This document shows positions 1 through 7,339 of a stretch of DNA of 64,000 nucleotides, in pieces. Below the pieces are notes generated by a model. It saw nothing but the letters and a program-made list of their open reading frames with translations. It made no database searches and was not told where the DNA came from. This DNA comes from Brachybacterium sp. P6-10-X1 (GTDB lineage: Bacteria; Actinomycetota; Actinomycetes; Actinomycetales; Dermabacteraceae), in NCBI RefSeq assembly GCF_001969445.1, contig NZ_CP017297.1:1922001-1986000 (forward strand), written 5' to 3'. Every line of letters starts with the position of its first letter. Positions within the stretch are counted from its first letter, which is position 1. Position numbers and translations under genes: made by a program.

Positions 1-1527
1 GTTCCACGGCTCCTGGGTGCGGTGCATGGCCTCGACGTGGCCGACGAGGATGTCCCGCATCTCGGCGAGCTCCGCCGGGGCGGCGTCCTCGGCCCCGAGT
101 CCGTGGGAGCCGGCCCGGCGCAGGCTGCGCAGCAGCGCCGCGGAGGCGTTGCGCTGCAGCGACGGGTCCGGCGAGAGGTCGAAGACGAGCTCCTCGAGGC
201 CCCGCTGATGGGCGATGGCGACCAGCTGGGCCAGATTGCGGCGGCGCCGGGAGACGACCAGGACGCTGCGGCCGCGGGCATTGAGCTCCTCGGCGAGATC
301 GACGACGAGGTCGAGGCTGCCGGTGCCGGGAGGGGCGGCGACGGCGAGATCCTGACCGGCGAGCACCCGCCCCAGGACGGCGCGGTGATCGGGGTCGACC
401 GCGGAGACCAACTCGTCCTCCGCCACCTCGGGGACCGCCTGCTCGGCCTCGACGCCGCGCACCACGGTCCGGGCCCCGGCGTCACCGGCGAGGGCGGCCA
501 CCAGCGGGGAGGAGACCCAGTCGGGGCGGTCCTCGGCGAGATCCTCCGCGACGGAGCCTGCGGCATCCATCAGGTTGCCGACCACGAGGGCGTGGGTGAT
601 GCGGAAGCCCGGAAGCGGCTGGCCGAGCGAGCGGAAGGCGTCCAGGACGGGGTTGGGATCGAAGCCGTGTGAGCCGTCGGTGGTCGCCAGCAGCGCCCGC
701 GCGTCGACCGCGACCCCGGCTTCGCGCAGCGAGCGCAGCAGCACCGGGTTGAGGTCGGCGGTCGAGTCGACCTCGAGGTCGACGTCCTCGCGGGCGTTGC
801 CGCGCAGGCGCAGCGTGACCGGCCGCACCAGGACGGGGGCGTGGATCGGGGCGGAGCCGTCCTCGGGGTACCAGGTCGCCTCGCCGATGCCGAGGTGGCA
901 GGTGGTCAGCCCGACCTCCTCCGCGTGGCGCTCGGCGATCTCACGGATGGTGCGGGCGTGGGCGCGGGCGTCGGCCAGGGCCCCGACCTCCCGGACCAGC
1001 GAGGACAGGCGCGTCGGGCCGCGGCCGGCCAGGAGCTGTGCGAGGCCCGAGGGATGCGAGTGGCTCAGGTCCAGGACGGTCGAGCCGGCGCGGAGCTGGG
1101 TGAGGAAGGAGGGGGCGGTGACGCCGCCGGTGATCTGCTGGGCCCAGCGGTCCAGAGCGTCGGCGACGAGGTCCTCGCGGCTGAGGGGGCGGTGCTCGCG
1201 CGGCTCGGCGGGGAAGTCGTTCTCGTCCTGTTCGGGAGCGATGCCGGCTCCGACCTCGTCGAGGTGGCGGTCCACGACGACGTCGTAGCCGCCGGTGCTC
1301 GTCCCGGCCTCCCGGGGTGACGACGACGCCGGCGTGCGGTCGTGCTGCGCGGCGACGCGGCGCCGGTCCTGCGCGTCCCGTTGATCCTGCTGGTCCTGCT
1401 GATCCTGCGCCCCGTGCTGCGCGCTGTCGCGACGCTCACGGGCGAGGGCCGACAGGGCGTCGCCGCGAGCGTCCGCGTCCTCGGCCGTGCCGTCGGGGCG
1501 CTTCTTGCCGCGCAGGAGTCTCCACAT
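1..1527 (-). CDS. Large P-loop ATPase/helicase-like protein, N-terminal part (runs off left edge)
   Basis: An open frame runs leftward from ATG at 1527 without a stop to base 1, so at least 509 residues are present and the C-terminus is outside the window. A short Gln/Asp-rich stretch lies near residues 43-55. A conserved-looking region around residues 145-185 (containing LDLSHSHPSGLAQLLAGR) is followed by a P-loop-like APPGTGS near residue 397. This layout resembles large actinobacterial proteins annotated as AAA or superfamily I helicases with a non-catalytic N-terminal half; that assignment is from memory and the helicase motifs would lie beyond the edge. GAGG sits 8 nt to 5 nt before the start, and TAGCGT lies 8 nt upstream. 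Role unknown; DNA repair or defence would be guesses. Confidence 0.6.
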   Translation of the reverse strand, partial: MWRLLRGKKRPDGTAEDADARGDALSALARERRDSAQHGAQDQQDQQDQRDAQDRRRVAAQHDRTPASSSPREAGTSTGGYDVVVDRHLDEVGAGIAPEQDENDFPAEPREHRPLSREDLVADALDRWAQQITGGVTAPSFLTQLRAGSTVLDLSHSHPSGLAQLLAGRGPTRLSSLVREVGALADARAHARTIREIAERHAEEVGLTTCHLGIGEATWYPEDGSAPIHAPVLVRPVTLRLRGNAREDVDLEVDSTADLNPVLLRSLREAGVAVDARALLATTDGSHGFDPNPVLDAFRSLGQPLPGFRITHALVVGNLMDAAGSVAEDLAEDRPDWVSSPLVAALAGDAGARTVVRGVEAEQAVPEVAEDELVSAVDPDHRAVLGRVLAGQDLAVAAPPGTGSLDLVVDLAEELNARGRSVLVVSRRRRNLAQLVAIAHQRGLEELVFDLSPDPSLQRNASAALLRSLRRAGSHGLGAEDAAPAELAEMRDILVGHVEAMHRTQEPWN

Positions 1528-1597
1528 GGGACCTCACGCTACCGGCGCCGCGGCCCGACCTCGTGCAGGCGTGCCGCAGGTGGGGCGACCGTCCTGC

Positions 1598-2455
1598 TCA
1601 CACCTCGTGCAGGGTCACGGAGGCTTCCTCAAGGTGGGTCCTGAGCTCGTCGGGCACGGGGCCGGGGATGATCAGATCGGTGAGCACGGAGACCGGGCAG
1701 ATGCCCGCCAGGGCGCGGTGGCCGAGCTTGTCCGGGGTCGCCAGGCCCACCACTCGGCGGGCATGCCCGATCATGATCCGAGTGACCCCTGCTTCGGCGT
1801 CGGAGTTGCAGGTCAGACCCGCGGCGACGTCGAGCCCGACGGTGCCGACGAACATGGTGTCCAGCCACAGGTCGCGCATGGTCGCCGTCGCCAGCGGGCC
1901 GGTGAGCTCGAAGGAGTAGGGCTCGGCGACACCGCCGAGCACGACCGTGCGCACCGATGGGCGCAGCACCGCCTCGGTCGCGATGTTCAGCGCGGCGCAC
2001 ACCACCGTCAGACCGGGCGAGCCGTCGCGGGAGTCGAGATCTCCCCGCGCCACCGCCCGCCGGGCGGTGGACGTGGTGGTGCGCCCGCCGTTGAAGCCGA
2101 TGATCTGCCCCGGCTGCACCAGGGAGGCGGCACGGTCGGAGACACGCTCGCGGAAGGCCGACCCCTCGTCCGTGCTGCGCGGCACGGTGGCCAGCGAGTA
2201 GGCGACGTCGACGGCGACGATCCCGCCGTGGGTGCGACGGGCGAGCTGCGCCCGCTCCATCTCCATGAAGTCGCGCCGCACGGTGGACTCGCTGATCCCG
2301 AGCTCCCGCGCGACCTCCGCGACGCTCAGGCGTTTGGTTGTCGACAGCAGCGTCAGGACATGGTCCCAGCGCGCCGAGCGGTCCCGGGGCGTACGGGACG
2401 CCGGCTCGCCGGCCACGCCGGGCTTCTCGTCAGCTTCGGAATTATGCACAGTCAC
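1598..2455 (-). CDS. DeoR-family transcriptional regulator
   Basis: 285 residues from a GTG start. An N-terminal winged HTH lies at about residues 28-82 (LSVAEVARELGISESTVRRD is the recognition region). A C-terminal DeoR sugar-sensor domain with a ribose-isomerase-like fold follows, with IIGFNGGRTT and the typical FVGTVGLD/LTCNSDAEAG segment. Members normally repress sugar or nucleoside catabolic genes and respond to phosphorylated sugars. No sugar gene is adjacent: the left neighbour is the helicase-like gene and the right neighbour is a divergent small stress-type protein, so the target is unknown. No convincing Shine-Dalgarno precedes the GTG; a second in-frame GTG two codons on is an alternative. 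Confidence 0.85.
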   Translation of the reverse strand: MTVHNSEADEKPGVAGEPASRTPRDRSARWDHVLTLLSTTKRLSVAEVARELGISESTVRRDFMEMERAQLARRTHGGIVAVDVAYSLATVPRSTDEGSAFRERVSDRAASLVQPGQIIGFNGGRTTTSTARRAVARGDLDSRDGSPGLTVVCAALNIATEAVLRPSVRTVVLGGVAEPYSFELTGPLATATMRDLWLDTMFVGTVGLDVAAGLTCNSDAEAGVTRIMIGHARRVVGLATPDKLGHRALAGICPVSVLTDLIIPGPVPDELRTHLEEASVTLHEV

Positions 2456-2538
2456 GCAGCCAGTATTGCGCGGCTGGTCACGTTATGCAGCGATAGCGGT
2501 CAGCAATCGTCAGATGAGCCCATATGTCCAGGTCACAT

Positions 2539-2568
2539 TTGAGTCTCGGCGAGAAGCCGTCGTATGTT
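2539..2568 (+). promoter_or_regulatory. Candidate sigma-70-type promoter for the Rv0909-like gene
   Basis: TTGAGT (2539-2544) and TATGTT (2563-2568) are separated by 18 bp, about 50 nt before the ATG at 2619. This region is noticeably more A+T-rich than its surroundings. Confidence 0.45.
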
Positions 2569-2618
2569 GACGGCGTCGCCCTGGACGGGGCGGTTCCGCG
2601 AACGAAAGGACACCGATC

Positions 2619-2822
2619 ATGGGTTTCGATGACGCGCTGAACAAGGCCAAGGACTTCGCCGGGGAGAACTCGGAGCAGGTCGATCAGGGGATCGACGCCG
2701 CGACCGAGCAGATCAAGGAACGTACTCCGGATTCGGTTGACGAGCACGTCGACTCCGGCGCTGACGCCGCCCGCGAGCAGTTCGGGCTCGGCGGCGGCGA
2801 GGGGGAGGAAGGGGGCAACTGA
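2619..2822 (+). CDS. Rv0909-family small protein (putative antitoxin-like)
   Basis: A 67-residue acidic, amphipathic helical protein beginning MGFDDALNKAKDFAGEN, with repeated Asp/Glu/Gln heptad-like spacing and a Gly/Glu-rich tail. It matches the general pattern of the short MT0933/Rv0909 family annotated as putative antitoxins, many members of which have no demonstrated toxin partner. No toxin-like gene is adjacent here. AAAGGA lies 9 nt upstream of the ATG. A strong hairpin follows the stop, so the gene looks monocistronic. Confidence 0.75.
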   Translation: MGFDDALNKAKDFAGENSEQVDQGIDAATEQIKERTPDSVDEHVDSGADAAREQFGLGGGEGEEGGN

Positions 2823-2847
2823 GCTCGCCTCCCCTCTGACGTCGAAC

Positions 2848-2875
2848 GGCCCCCGATGCTCCGGCATCGGGGGCC
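2848..2875 (+). terminator. Intrinsic-type hairpin after the Rv0909-like gene
   Basis: A perfect 12-bp stem (2848-2859 with 2864-2875) closes a TCCG tetraloop 25 bp after the stop codon. There is no U-tract, which is common in high-GC actinobacteria. Confidence 0.75.
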
Positions 2876-3325
2876 GCTTCGCATGTCAGCGCCCGACGCG
2901 TGTCGAGGCGAGCACGGCGGGTCACCCACTGTCCACCTGGTCGCCCGCAGTACGCCTGATCACCACAGCCCACCTGGGCACCCACAGCCCACCTGGTCAC
3001 CCACAGCACGCCTGGTCGTGTACTGGCGCTCCAGCGAGTGTCCTGCCTATATGGGCACCGTGCACGCTATGTCGCCAGTAGCCGACCGCTCCCCCTCACC
3101 GCTCCCAGCCCACCTGGTCACCCGCAGCACGCCTGATCGCCCCCCGCACGCCTGGTCACCACAGCACACCTGGGCACCCACTGCCCACCTGGTCACCCGC
3201 AGCACGCCTGGTCGTGTACTGGCGCTCCAGCGAGTGTCCTGCCTATATGGGCACCGTGCACGCTATGTCGCCAGTAGCCGACCGCTCCCCCTCACCGCTC
3301 CCGGAGGACATCGCCCCCGCGGGTC
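2876..3325. other. 450-bp gene-free region between the Rv0909-like gene and copC
   Basis: I see no credible coding sequence on either strand. Almost the whole stretch is built of CACCTGGTCACCC/GCACGCCTGGTC-type words and a duplicated block, annotated separately. Confidence 0.7.
2950..3302. repeat. Tandem duplication with 196-bp period containing short CACCTGG-type subrepeats
   Basis: Bases 2987-3106 and 3183-3302 are two 120-bp copies differing at one position (A/G). Weaker similarity extends about 35 bp further left at the same 196-bp offset. Inside and between the copies, the words CACCTGG(T/G)CACCC and GCACGCCTGGTC recur many times, giving a minisatellite-like texture. The 3' part of each copy contains a TATATGGGCACCGTGCAC segment. 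No transposase or terminal repeats flank it. Confidence 0.9.
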
Positions 3326-4039
3326 TCAGCGACGCTTGCGCAGGGTGAAGAAGGCGGCGATCGCGACACCCACCACGGCCACCCCGACGATGCCGAGCAG
3401 CAGGGGCATCGCCGAGCTCTCGGAGCCGGTGTCCTCGCTGGCAGAGCCCTCGGAGGAGGTATCACCCCCGGAGGCTCCCCCGCCGTCGCCGGCCTCGGCC
3501 GAGCCGCCGGCGTCGGACGCGGTGCTCGAGGCGGACTCCTCTGCTCCCCCGGCATCGCTCGCCTCGGCTCCGCCGTCGTCGCCGGCCCCGGACTCCTCGT
3601 CGCTCGGGGCAGCCGCCCCGGCGGCGTCCTGCTCGACGTCGAAGGTGAAGCTGCCCTCGATCGGGTGGCCATCGCTGGAGACCACGCGCCACTGGACGGT
3701 GTAGGTCCCGGCGGCCAGCGGCTCCTCGAGCTCGGCGGTCACGGTCGGCCCGTCGACGGTGGGCGTCACCTCGGCGAGGGTGTCCCCGTCCTCGTCGTCG
3801 ATCCGCACCACCGGGCTCACCTCGAGGATGTCCGCCGAGTAGGTCAGCGTGAGCGCCTCGGGCGAGGTCTCGAGCGTCTCGCCGTCGGACGGATCGGTCT
3901 CGATCAAGGTGTCGTGCGCGTGCGCCGGCAGCGGGAGCAGCGTCAGGACGCCGAGTGTCAGGGCGGCGGCGAGCGCGAGCAGCGCGGTGGGACGGCTGGG
4001 GCGGCTGGGACGGCTGGTCAGAGAGGTCGCAGTGGTCAC
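3326..4039 (-). CDS. CopC-domain protein, signal peptide and C-terminal membrane anchor
   Basis: 237 residues from GTG. A signal peptide (about 1-42) ends at AHAHD, placing a histidine at the mature N-terminus, as expected for the Cu-binding site of CopC/YobA-like domains. The CopC beta-sandwich spans about 42-140, with SDGHPIEGSFTFDV near its end. A long Ser/Ala/Glu/Gly-rich linker follows, then one membrane helix (about 213-232) and a basic RKRR tail. It probably binds or chaperones copper outside the membrane. No CopD follows; the next leftward DNA is repeat. TAGCCT 6 nt before the GTG suggests a leaderless transcript. Confidence 0.85.
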   Translation of the reverse strand: MTTATSLTSRPSRPSRPTALLALAAALTLGVLTLLPLPAHAHDTLIETDPSDGETLETSPEALTLTYSADILEVSPVVRIDDEDGDTLAEVTPTVDGPTVTAELEEPLAAGTYTVQWRVVSSDGHPIEGSFTFDVEQDAAGAAAPSDEESGAGDDGGAEASDAGGAEESASSTASDAGGSAEAGDGGGASGGDTSSEGSASEDTGSESSAMPLLLGIVGVAVVGVAIAAFFTLRKRR

Positions 4040-4045
4040 TCCAGC

Positions 4046-4051
4046 AGGCTA
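4046..4051 (-). promoter_or_regulatory. -10 element (TAGCCT) of leaderless copC transcript
   Basis: TAGCCT, then exactly 6 nt, then GTG (4039). The predicted transcription start coincides with the start codon. Confidence 0.55.
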
Positions 4052-4100
4052 CGCCAGCTGGTCGGAGCCGATCCTGGAGGGTGAGGGAGATCGCAGACGC

Positions 4101-5588
4101 TCACGGCTCGGGCAGCTCGACGGCATGCGTGAGGACCGGCAGGGCCTCGCGGGCGGCCTCGATCTCGGCGAGGTCGAGGTCGACCAGCAGCATCCCGGGT
4201 TCACGTGCGAGTTCCTGGCGGATCTGCCCGAGTGGACCGACGACGGCGCTCTGGCCGATTCCCCGGGGCGCCCGGCCGCGATGCTCGGGCGGCGGCGCCT
4301 GGTCGGCGGCGAGGACCACGGTCGTCGAATCCAGCGCCCGGGCCCTCAGCAGCAGTCGCAGCTGCTCGGACTTGGTGGGGCCGTCGCCCCAGGCCATCGG
4401 CAGCAGGACGGCGTGTGCTCCGCGGCGGGCCAGCGCCGTGAACTGCTCGGGGAAGCGCACGTCGTAGCAGGTGGCGAGTCCGAGGCGGGCACCGTCGAGG
4501 TCGACCATGAGCAGCTGGTCGCCGGGGGCGACGGTGTCGGACTCGCGGACGCCGTAGGCGTCGAAGAGGTGGATCTTGCGGTACTCGGCGGAGAGGGCGT
4601 CGGCGTCCCGATCGACGCTTTCGGCGCTGCTGTCGCGGCTGCTCGAGCGGACGCGCACGGGGCCGCGCACGATCACGGTGTTGTGCACCCTCTCGCCGTC
4701 GGCCGGGGTGAAGGATCCGGCGACCACCACGAGATCGTGGGTGGTGGCGAGCTCCTGGATCAGGTGGGCGAAGTCTTCGTGGCGGGTCTCGGCGGCTGCG
4801 CGCAGGTCGGTGCCGAAGGGGGTCAGGGTGGCCTCGGGCAGCAGCACGAGCCGGGCACCGGCATCGGCCGCCTCCGCCACGGCCCGGCGGACGGTCCCTG
4901 CCGTGGTCCCGGAGTCCTCGCTGACCTCGATCTGGGCCAGGGCGATGCGAGGGCCGGCGGCGCGGCGCACCTGCTCGAGGGCGTCGGGGGTGTCGATGTC
5001 CGCGCCCTCCGCTCCGGCGGCCCGGCGGGCGACCAGCTCGTCGTCGTCGAGCTGGGCATACAGGCGACGCAGGCTGAGATCGGCCCAGCCGCCGCCGGGA
5101 TGCTCGACGTCGGCGAGGGCGCGGCGCAGGCGCTCCAGCGGCCAGGCGGCGCAGAGGAATTGGACGTGACCGTCCTCGGCGGTCAGCGCAGCCACCGTCT
5201 GCTCGGCTCGGCTGGTCGCAGCGAGGGCGGCGAGGGTCTCGCGGCGCAGCAGCGGCATGTCCCCGCCGAGCACCAGCACCGTGGTCTCGGCCGGAGCATC
5301 CTCGAGGTCGGCGACGCCGCGCTCGAGCGCGGCCAGCGGGCCGGAGCGCGGCGGGTCCTCGAGGACGAAGCGGGCGCCGTGGCGCTCGGCGAGCGCGTCC
5401 CCGTCGGTCCCGCCGGGGCCGACGACGACGCGTCGGTCGGCCGGGGCGACACGCAGCACGCGCTCGAGCGCGGTGGCCCCGGCAATGGGCAGCCGGGTCT
5501 TGTCCTCCCCGCCCATGCGGGCAGCAGCCCCGCCGGCCAGGATAATCGCGGCGGTGGTGGCGGTTCTCTCGTGCTGCGAGCTCGACAT
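4101..5588 (-). CDS. Fusion of MobA-like nucleotidyltransferase and nitrilase-superfamily amidohydrolase
   Basis: 495 residues from ATG 5588, chosen over the upstream ATG at 5642 because GGGAGG lies 8 nt before it. Residues about 12-205 form a MobA/MobB-like NTP transferase with the signature LAGGAAARMGGEDK and the metal-binding GGDMP. Residues about 212-490 form a carbon-nitrogen hydrolase with a complete Glu-Lys-Cys triad: E252 (LLPEATLTPFG), K338 (YRKIHLF) and C374 (TCYDVRFPE). The first domain should transfer a guanylyl or cytidylyl group to a molybdopterin or related acceptor. The second resembles Nit1/omega-amidase-like enzymes. The reading frame is continuous across the junction, so the fusion is real in this sequence. 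No other Moco genes are nearby. What links the two activities is not evident. Confidence 0.85.
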   Translation of the reverse strand: MSSSQHERTATTAAIILAGGAAARMGGEDKTRLPIAGATALERVLRVAPADRRVVVGPGGTDGDALAERHGARFVLEDPPRSGPLAALERGVADLEDAPAETTVLVLGGDMPLLRRETLAALAATSRAEQTVAALTAEDGHVQFLCAAWPLERLRRALADVEHPGGGWADLSLRRLYAQLDDDELVARRAAGAEGADIDTPDALEQVRRAAGPRIALAQIEVSEDSGTTAGTVRRAVAEAADAGARLVLLPEATLTPFGTDLRAAAETRHEDFAHLIQELATTHDLVVVAGSFTPADGERVHNTVIVRGPVRVRSSSRDSSAESVDRDADALSAEYRKIHLFDAYGVRESDTVAPGDQLLMVDLDGARLGLATCYDVRFPEQFTALARRGAHAVLLPMAWGDGPTKSEQLRLLLRARALDSTTVVLAADQAPPPEHRGRAPRGIGQSAVVGPLGQIRQELAREPGMLLVDLDLAEIEAAREALPVLTHAVELPEP

Positions 5589-5664
5589 GGAGCGATCCTC
5601 CCACGGGGCGCTAGGATGTCGGCGGTCCGTGGGACGCACCATGGCGTCGTCCGGGAACCGATCG

Positions 5665-5737
5665 GCCCCCGTAGCTCAGGGGATAGAGCACCGCTCTCCT
5701 AAAGCGGGTGTCGCGCGTTCGAATCGCGCCGGGGGCA
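5665..5737 (+). tRNA. tRNA-Arg (anticodon CCT)
   Basis: A 73-nt cloverleaf: 7-bp acceptor GCCCCCG/CGGGGGC, anticodon stem CCGCT/AGCGG with loop CTCCTAA (anticodon 5698-5700), T stem GCGCG/CGCGC with loop TTCGAAT, and discriminator A. CCA is not encoded. It reads AGG codons, which should be rare in this genome. Confidence 0.97.
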
Positions 5738-5941
5738 CGCAGGCGCGGGACATCGCAGGACATGGTGTTCGGCGCGCCAGGAACGCGACCGCTGCTCGCC
5801 TCGCATCGCGACCACTGCTCGCATCGCAGTGCGAGGTCTTCCCCGTGCTCATCGAGCTGCGCGGCGAGCCGCAGCATCATCGGTCGGCACTCGCGGGCTC
5901 CGAGACGGCTCCGGACGCCCGCTTCGAACGCCTCGCGGATG

Positions 5942-7252
5942 TCAGATCGCGGTGACGGCTCCGAATGCACCCGCCCGGAAGGCGTTGACGAACCGCCGAT
6001 GATCGGCGCGGGTCGTCACCGCATACGTCATCGCGAAGTCCTGCACCCATTCGACGAAGTCGTCCTCCGATCCCTGCACGGCGGCGGCCACGTGGTCTTC
6101 CACCTGGACATCGACGACGCTGTCCTCGGCATCGGCATCCGCCACGCAGTGCACCTTGGCCGTCGCCCGACCCAGGTCGGCCACCAGCGGCCCGATGTCC
6201 TCCGGTTCGACGAGGTCCTTCCAGGGCAGCTCCAGCTCGTACGGCGAGACCTCGCGCACCACGAATCCGGTGCCGTCGAGTTCGGTCCATCCGAGGAACG
6301 GGTCCGCGTGCGCCTGGAGGGCGCGCTGTGACATCGCCGCGCGGTGACCCTGGTGCTCGAAGGCCTCGGCGAGCCGGGGGTCCCGGACCACAGCGCTGGG
6401 AGCGGGGACGTTGCCCTCCTTCATGCTGAGCAGGACATCGTTCTCCAGCGCCTGGCTGTGCCCCTCGATGAGCAGACTGTACGTCGTCAATCCGGCGCTG
6501 CCGATACCCAGTCCGCTGCGGGCGACGACGTCCTTGACGGTGTAGGCGACGTCGCGGTCCAGCCGCTTGTCCTCGGGGATCGTGGACAGGTACCGGTCAT
6601 AAGCCTCGGCGAGCCGTTCCCGCTCCGCGGCCTCGAGCGGACGGCTGTCGGCATCGCGGCGGAACGAGCGCGAATGGTCGACGTCCGCGGTCTCCCGATC
6701 GAGCAACCCGATCCGGGTGGAGGCCTGTGCCGCTCGGAGAGTGGCCAACACCGTGCCCTCGGCGTTGTCGATGTTCAGCGACCACGCCAGGTCGTCGTCC
6801 GCCTCGACGTAGTGGCGGACCTGATCGAGATAGGCGCGCACGTAGCGCTCCACGATCGTCCGGATCACGTCATCAGGGAAGGCGCGGCGCCAGCCCAACA
6901 GGGCCAGACTGGTCGCACAGCGCAGGAGATCCCAGGTGAAGTGACCCAGATACGCCTCATCGAAGTCGTTGACGTCGAAGACGAGGACGCCTCGGTCATC
7001 CATGTAGGTGCCGAAGTTCTCCGCGTGCAGGTCCCCGTGGATCCACGCCCGGGAGGTCACGTCGTCCACCCAGGGATCCTCGAGCTCCGCGACGTCATCG
7101 TAGAAGAGCCCCGCCGAACCCCGGTAGAACGCGAACGGGTCCACTGCCATCTTCCGGAAGCGGCGCCTGAAGGCCAGCGGATTGCGGGACATCAGGTCCG
7201 AGAAGTCTCGTTCCAGGAGATGGACGATCCGGTCGGCGCGTTCCTCGCTCAT
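5942..7252 (-). CDS. DUF2252 family protein
   Basis: 436 residues starting MSEERADRIV. Kinase-fold-like features of DUF2252 are visible: AWIHGDLHAENFGTY near residue 68 and LVFDVNDFDEAYLGHFTWD shortly after, which resemble the HGD and IDFD catalytic motifs of aminoglycoside-phosphotransferase/HipA-like kinases. A second conserved block (SRSGLGIGSAG-like, about residues 245-255) follows. Substrate unknown. The gene is divergent from the S9 peptidase, with 87 bp between start codons. I prefer the ATG at 7252 to an upstream in-frame start at 7618 because the family aligns from here and a TAGCCT element lies 7 nt upstream. Confidence 0.8.
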   Translation of the reverse strand: MSEERADRIVHLLERDFSDLMSRNPLAFRRRFRKMAVDPFAFYRGSAGLFYDDVAELEDPWVDDVTSRAWIHGDLHAENFGTYMDDRGVLVFDVNDFDEAYLGHFTWDLLRCATSLALLGWRRAFPDDVIRTIVERYVRAYLDQVRHYVEADDDLAWSLNIDNAEGTVLATLRAAQASTRIGLLDRETADVDHSRSFRRDADSRPLEAAERERLAEAYDRYLSTIPEDKRLDRDVAYTVKDVVARSGLGIGSAGLTTYSLLIEGHSQALENDVLLSMKEGNVPAPSAVVRDPRLAEAFEHQGHRAAMSQRALQAHADPFLGWTELDGTGFVVREVSPYELELPWKDLVEPEDIGPLVADLGRATAKVHCVADADAEDSVVDVQVEDHVAAAVQGSEDDFVEWVQDFAMTYAVTTRADHRRFVNAFRAGAFGAVTAI

Positions 7253-7259
7253 GGAGCCG

Positions 7260-7265
7260 AGGCTA
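7260..7265 (-). promoter_or_regulatory. -10 element (TAGCCT) for the DUF2252 gene
   Basis: TAGCCT with 7 nt to the ATG at 7252; consistent with a leaderless transcript. Confidence 0.5.
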
Positions 7266-7327
7266 GCGAACGGGGCTGGACCCGACCTCACCGTCGTATG
7301 CGCGGGGCGTGAACCCGGAGCGCACGA

Positions 7328-7333
7328 TAGCGT
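7328..7333 (+). promoter_or_regulatory. -10 element (TAGCGT) for the S9 peptidase gene
   Basis: TAGCGT followed by GTGGCG and then ATG at 7340. The 6-nt spacing favours leaderless translation from 7340 over the GTG at 7334. Confidence 0.55.
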
Positions 7334-7339
7334 GTGGCG

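Noticed and set aside
2619-2822. Complete toxin-antitoxin module
   Set aside because: The Rv0909-like protein has no adjacent toxin candidate; the gene is terminated immediately.
5611-5970. Minus-strand ORF ending in IRTRDTRFRRAVLYPLSYGG-type sequence
   Set aside because: This is the well-known spurious translation antisense to tRNA-Arg; the remainder overlaps the DUF2252 gene end and has no ribosome site.
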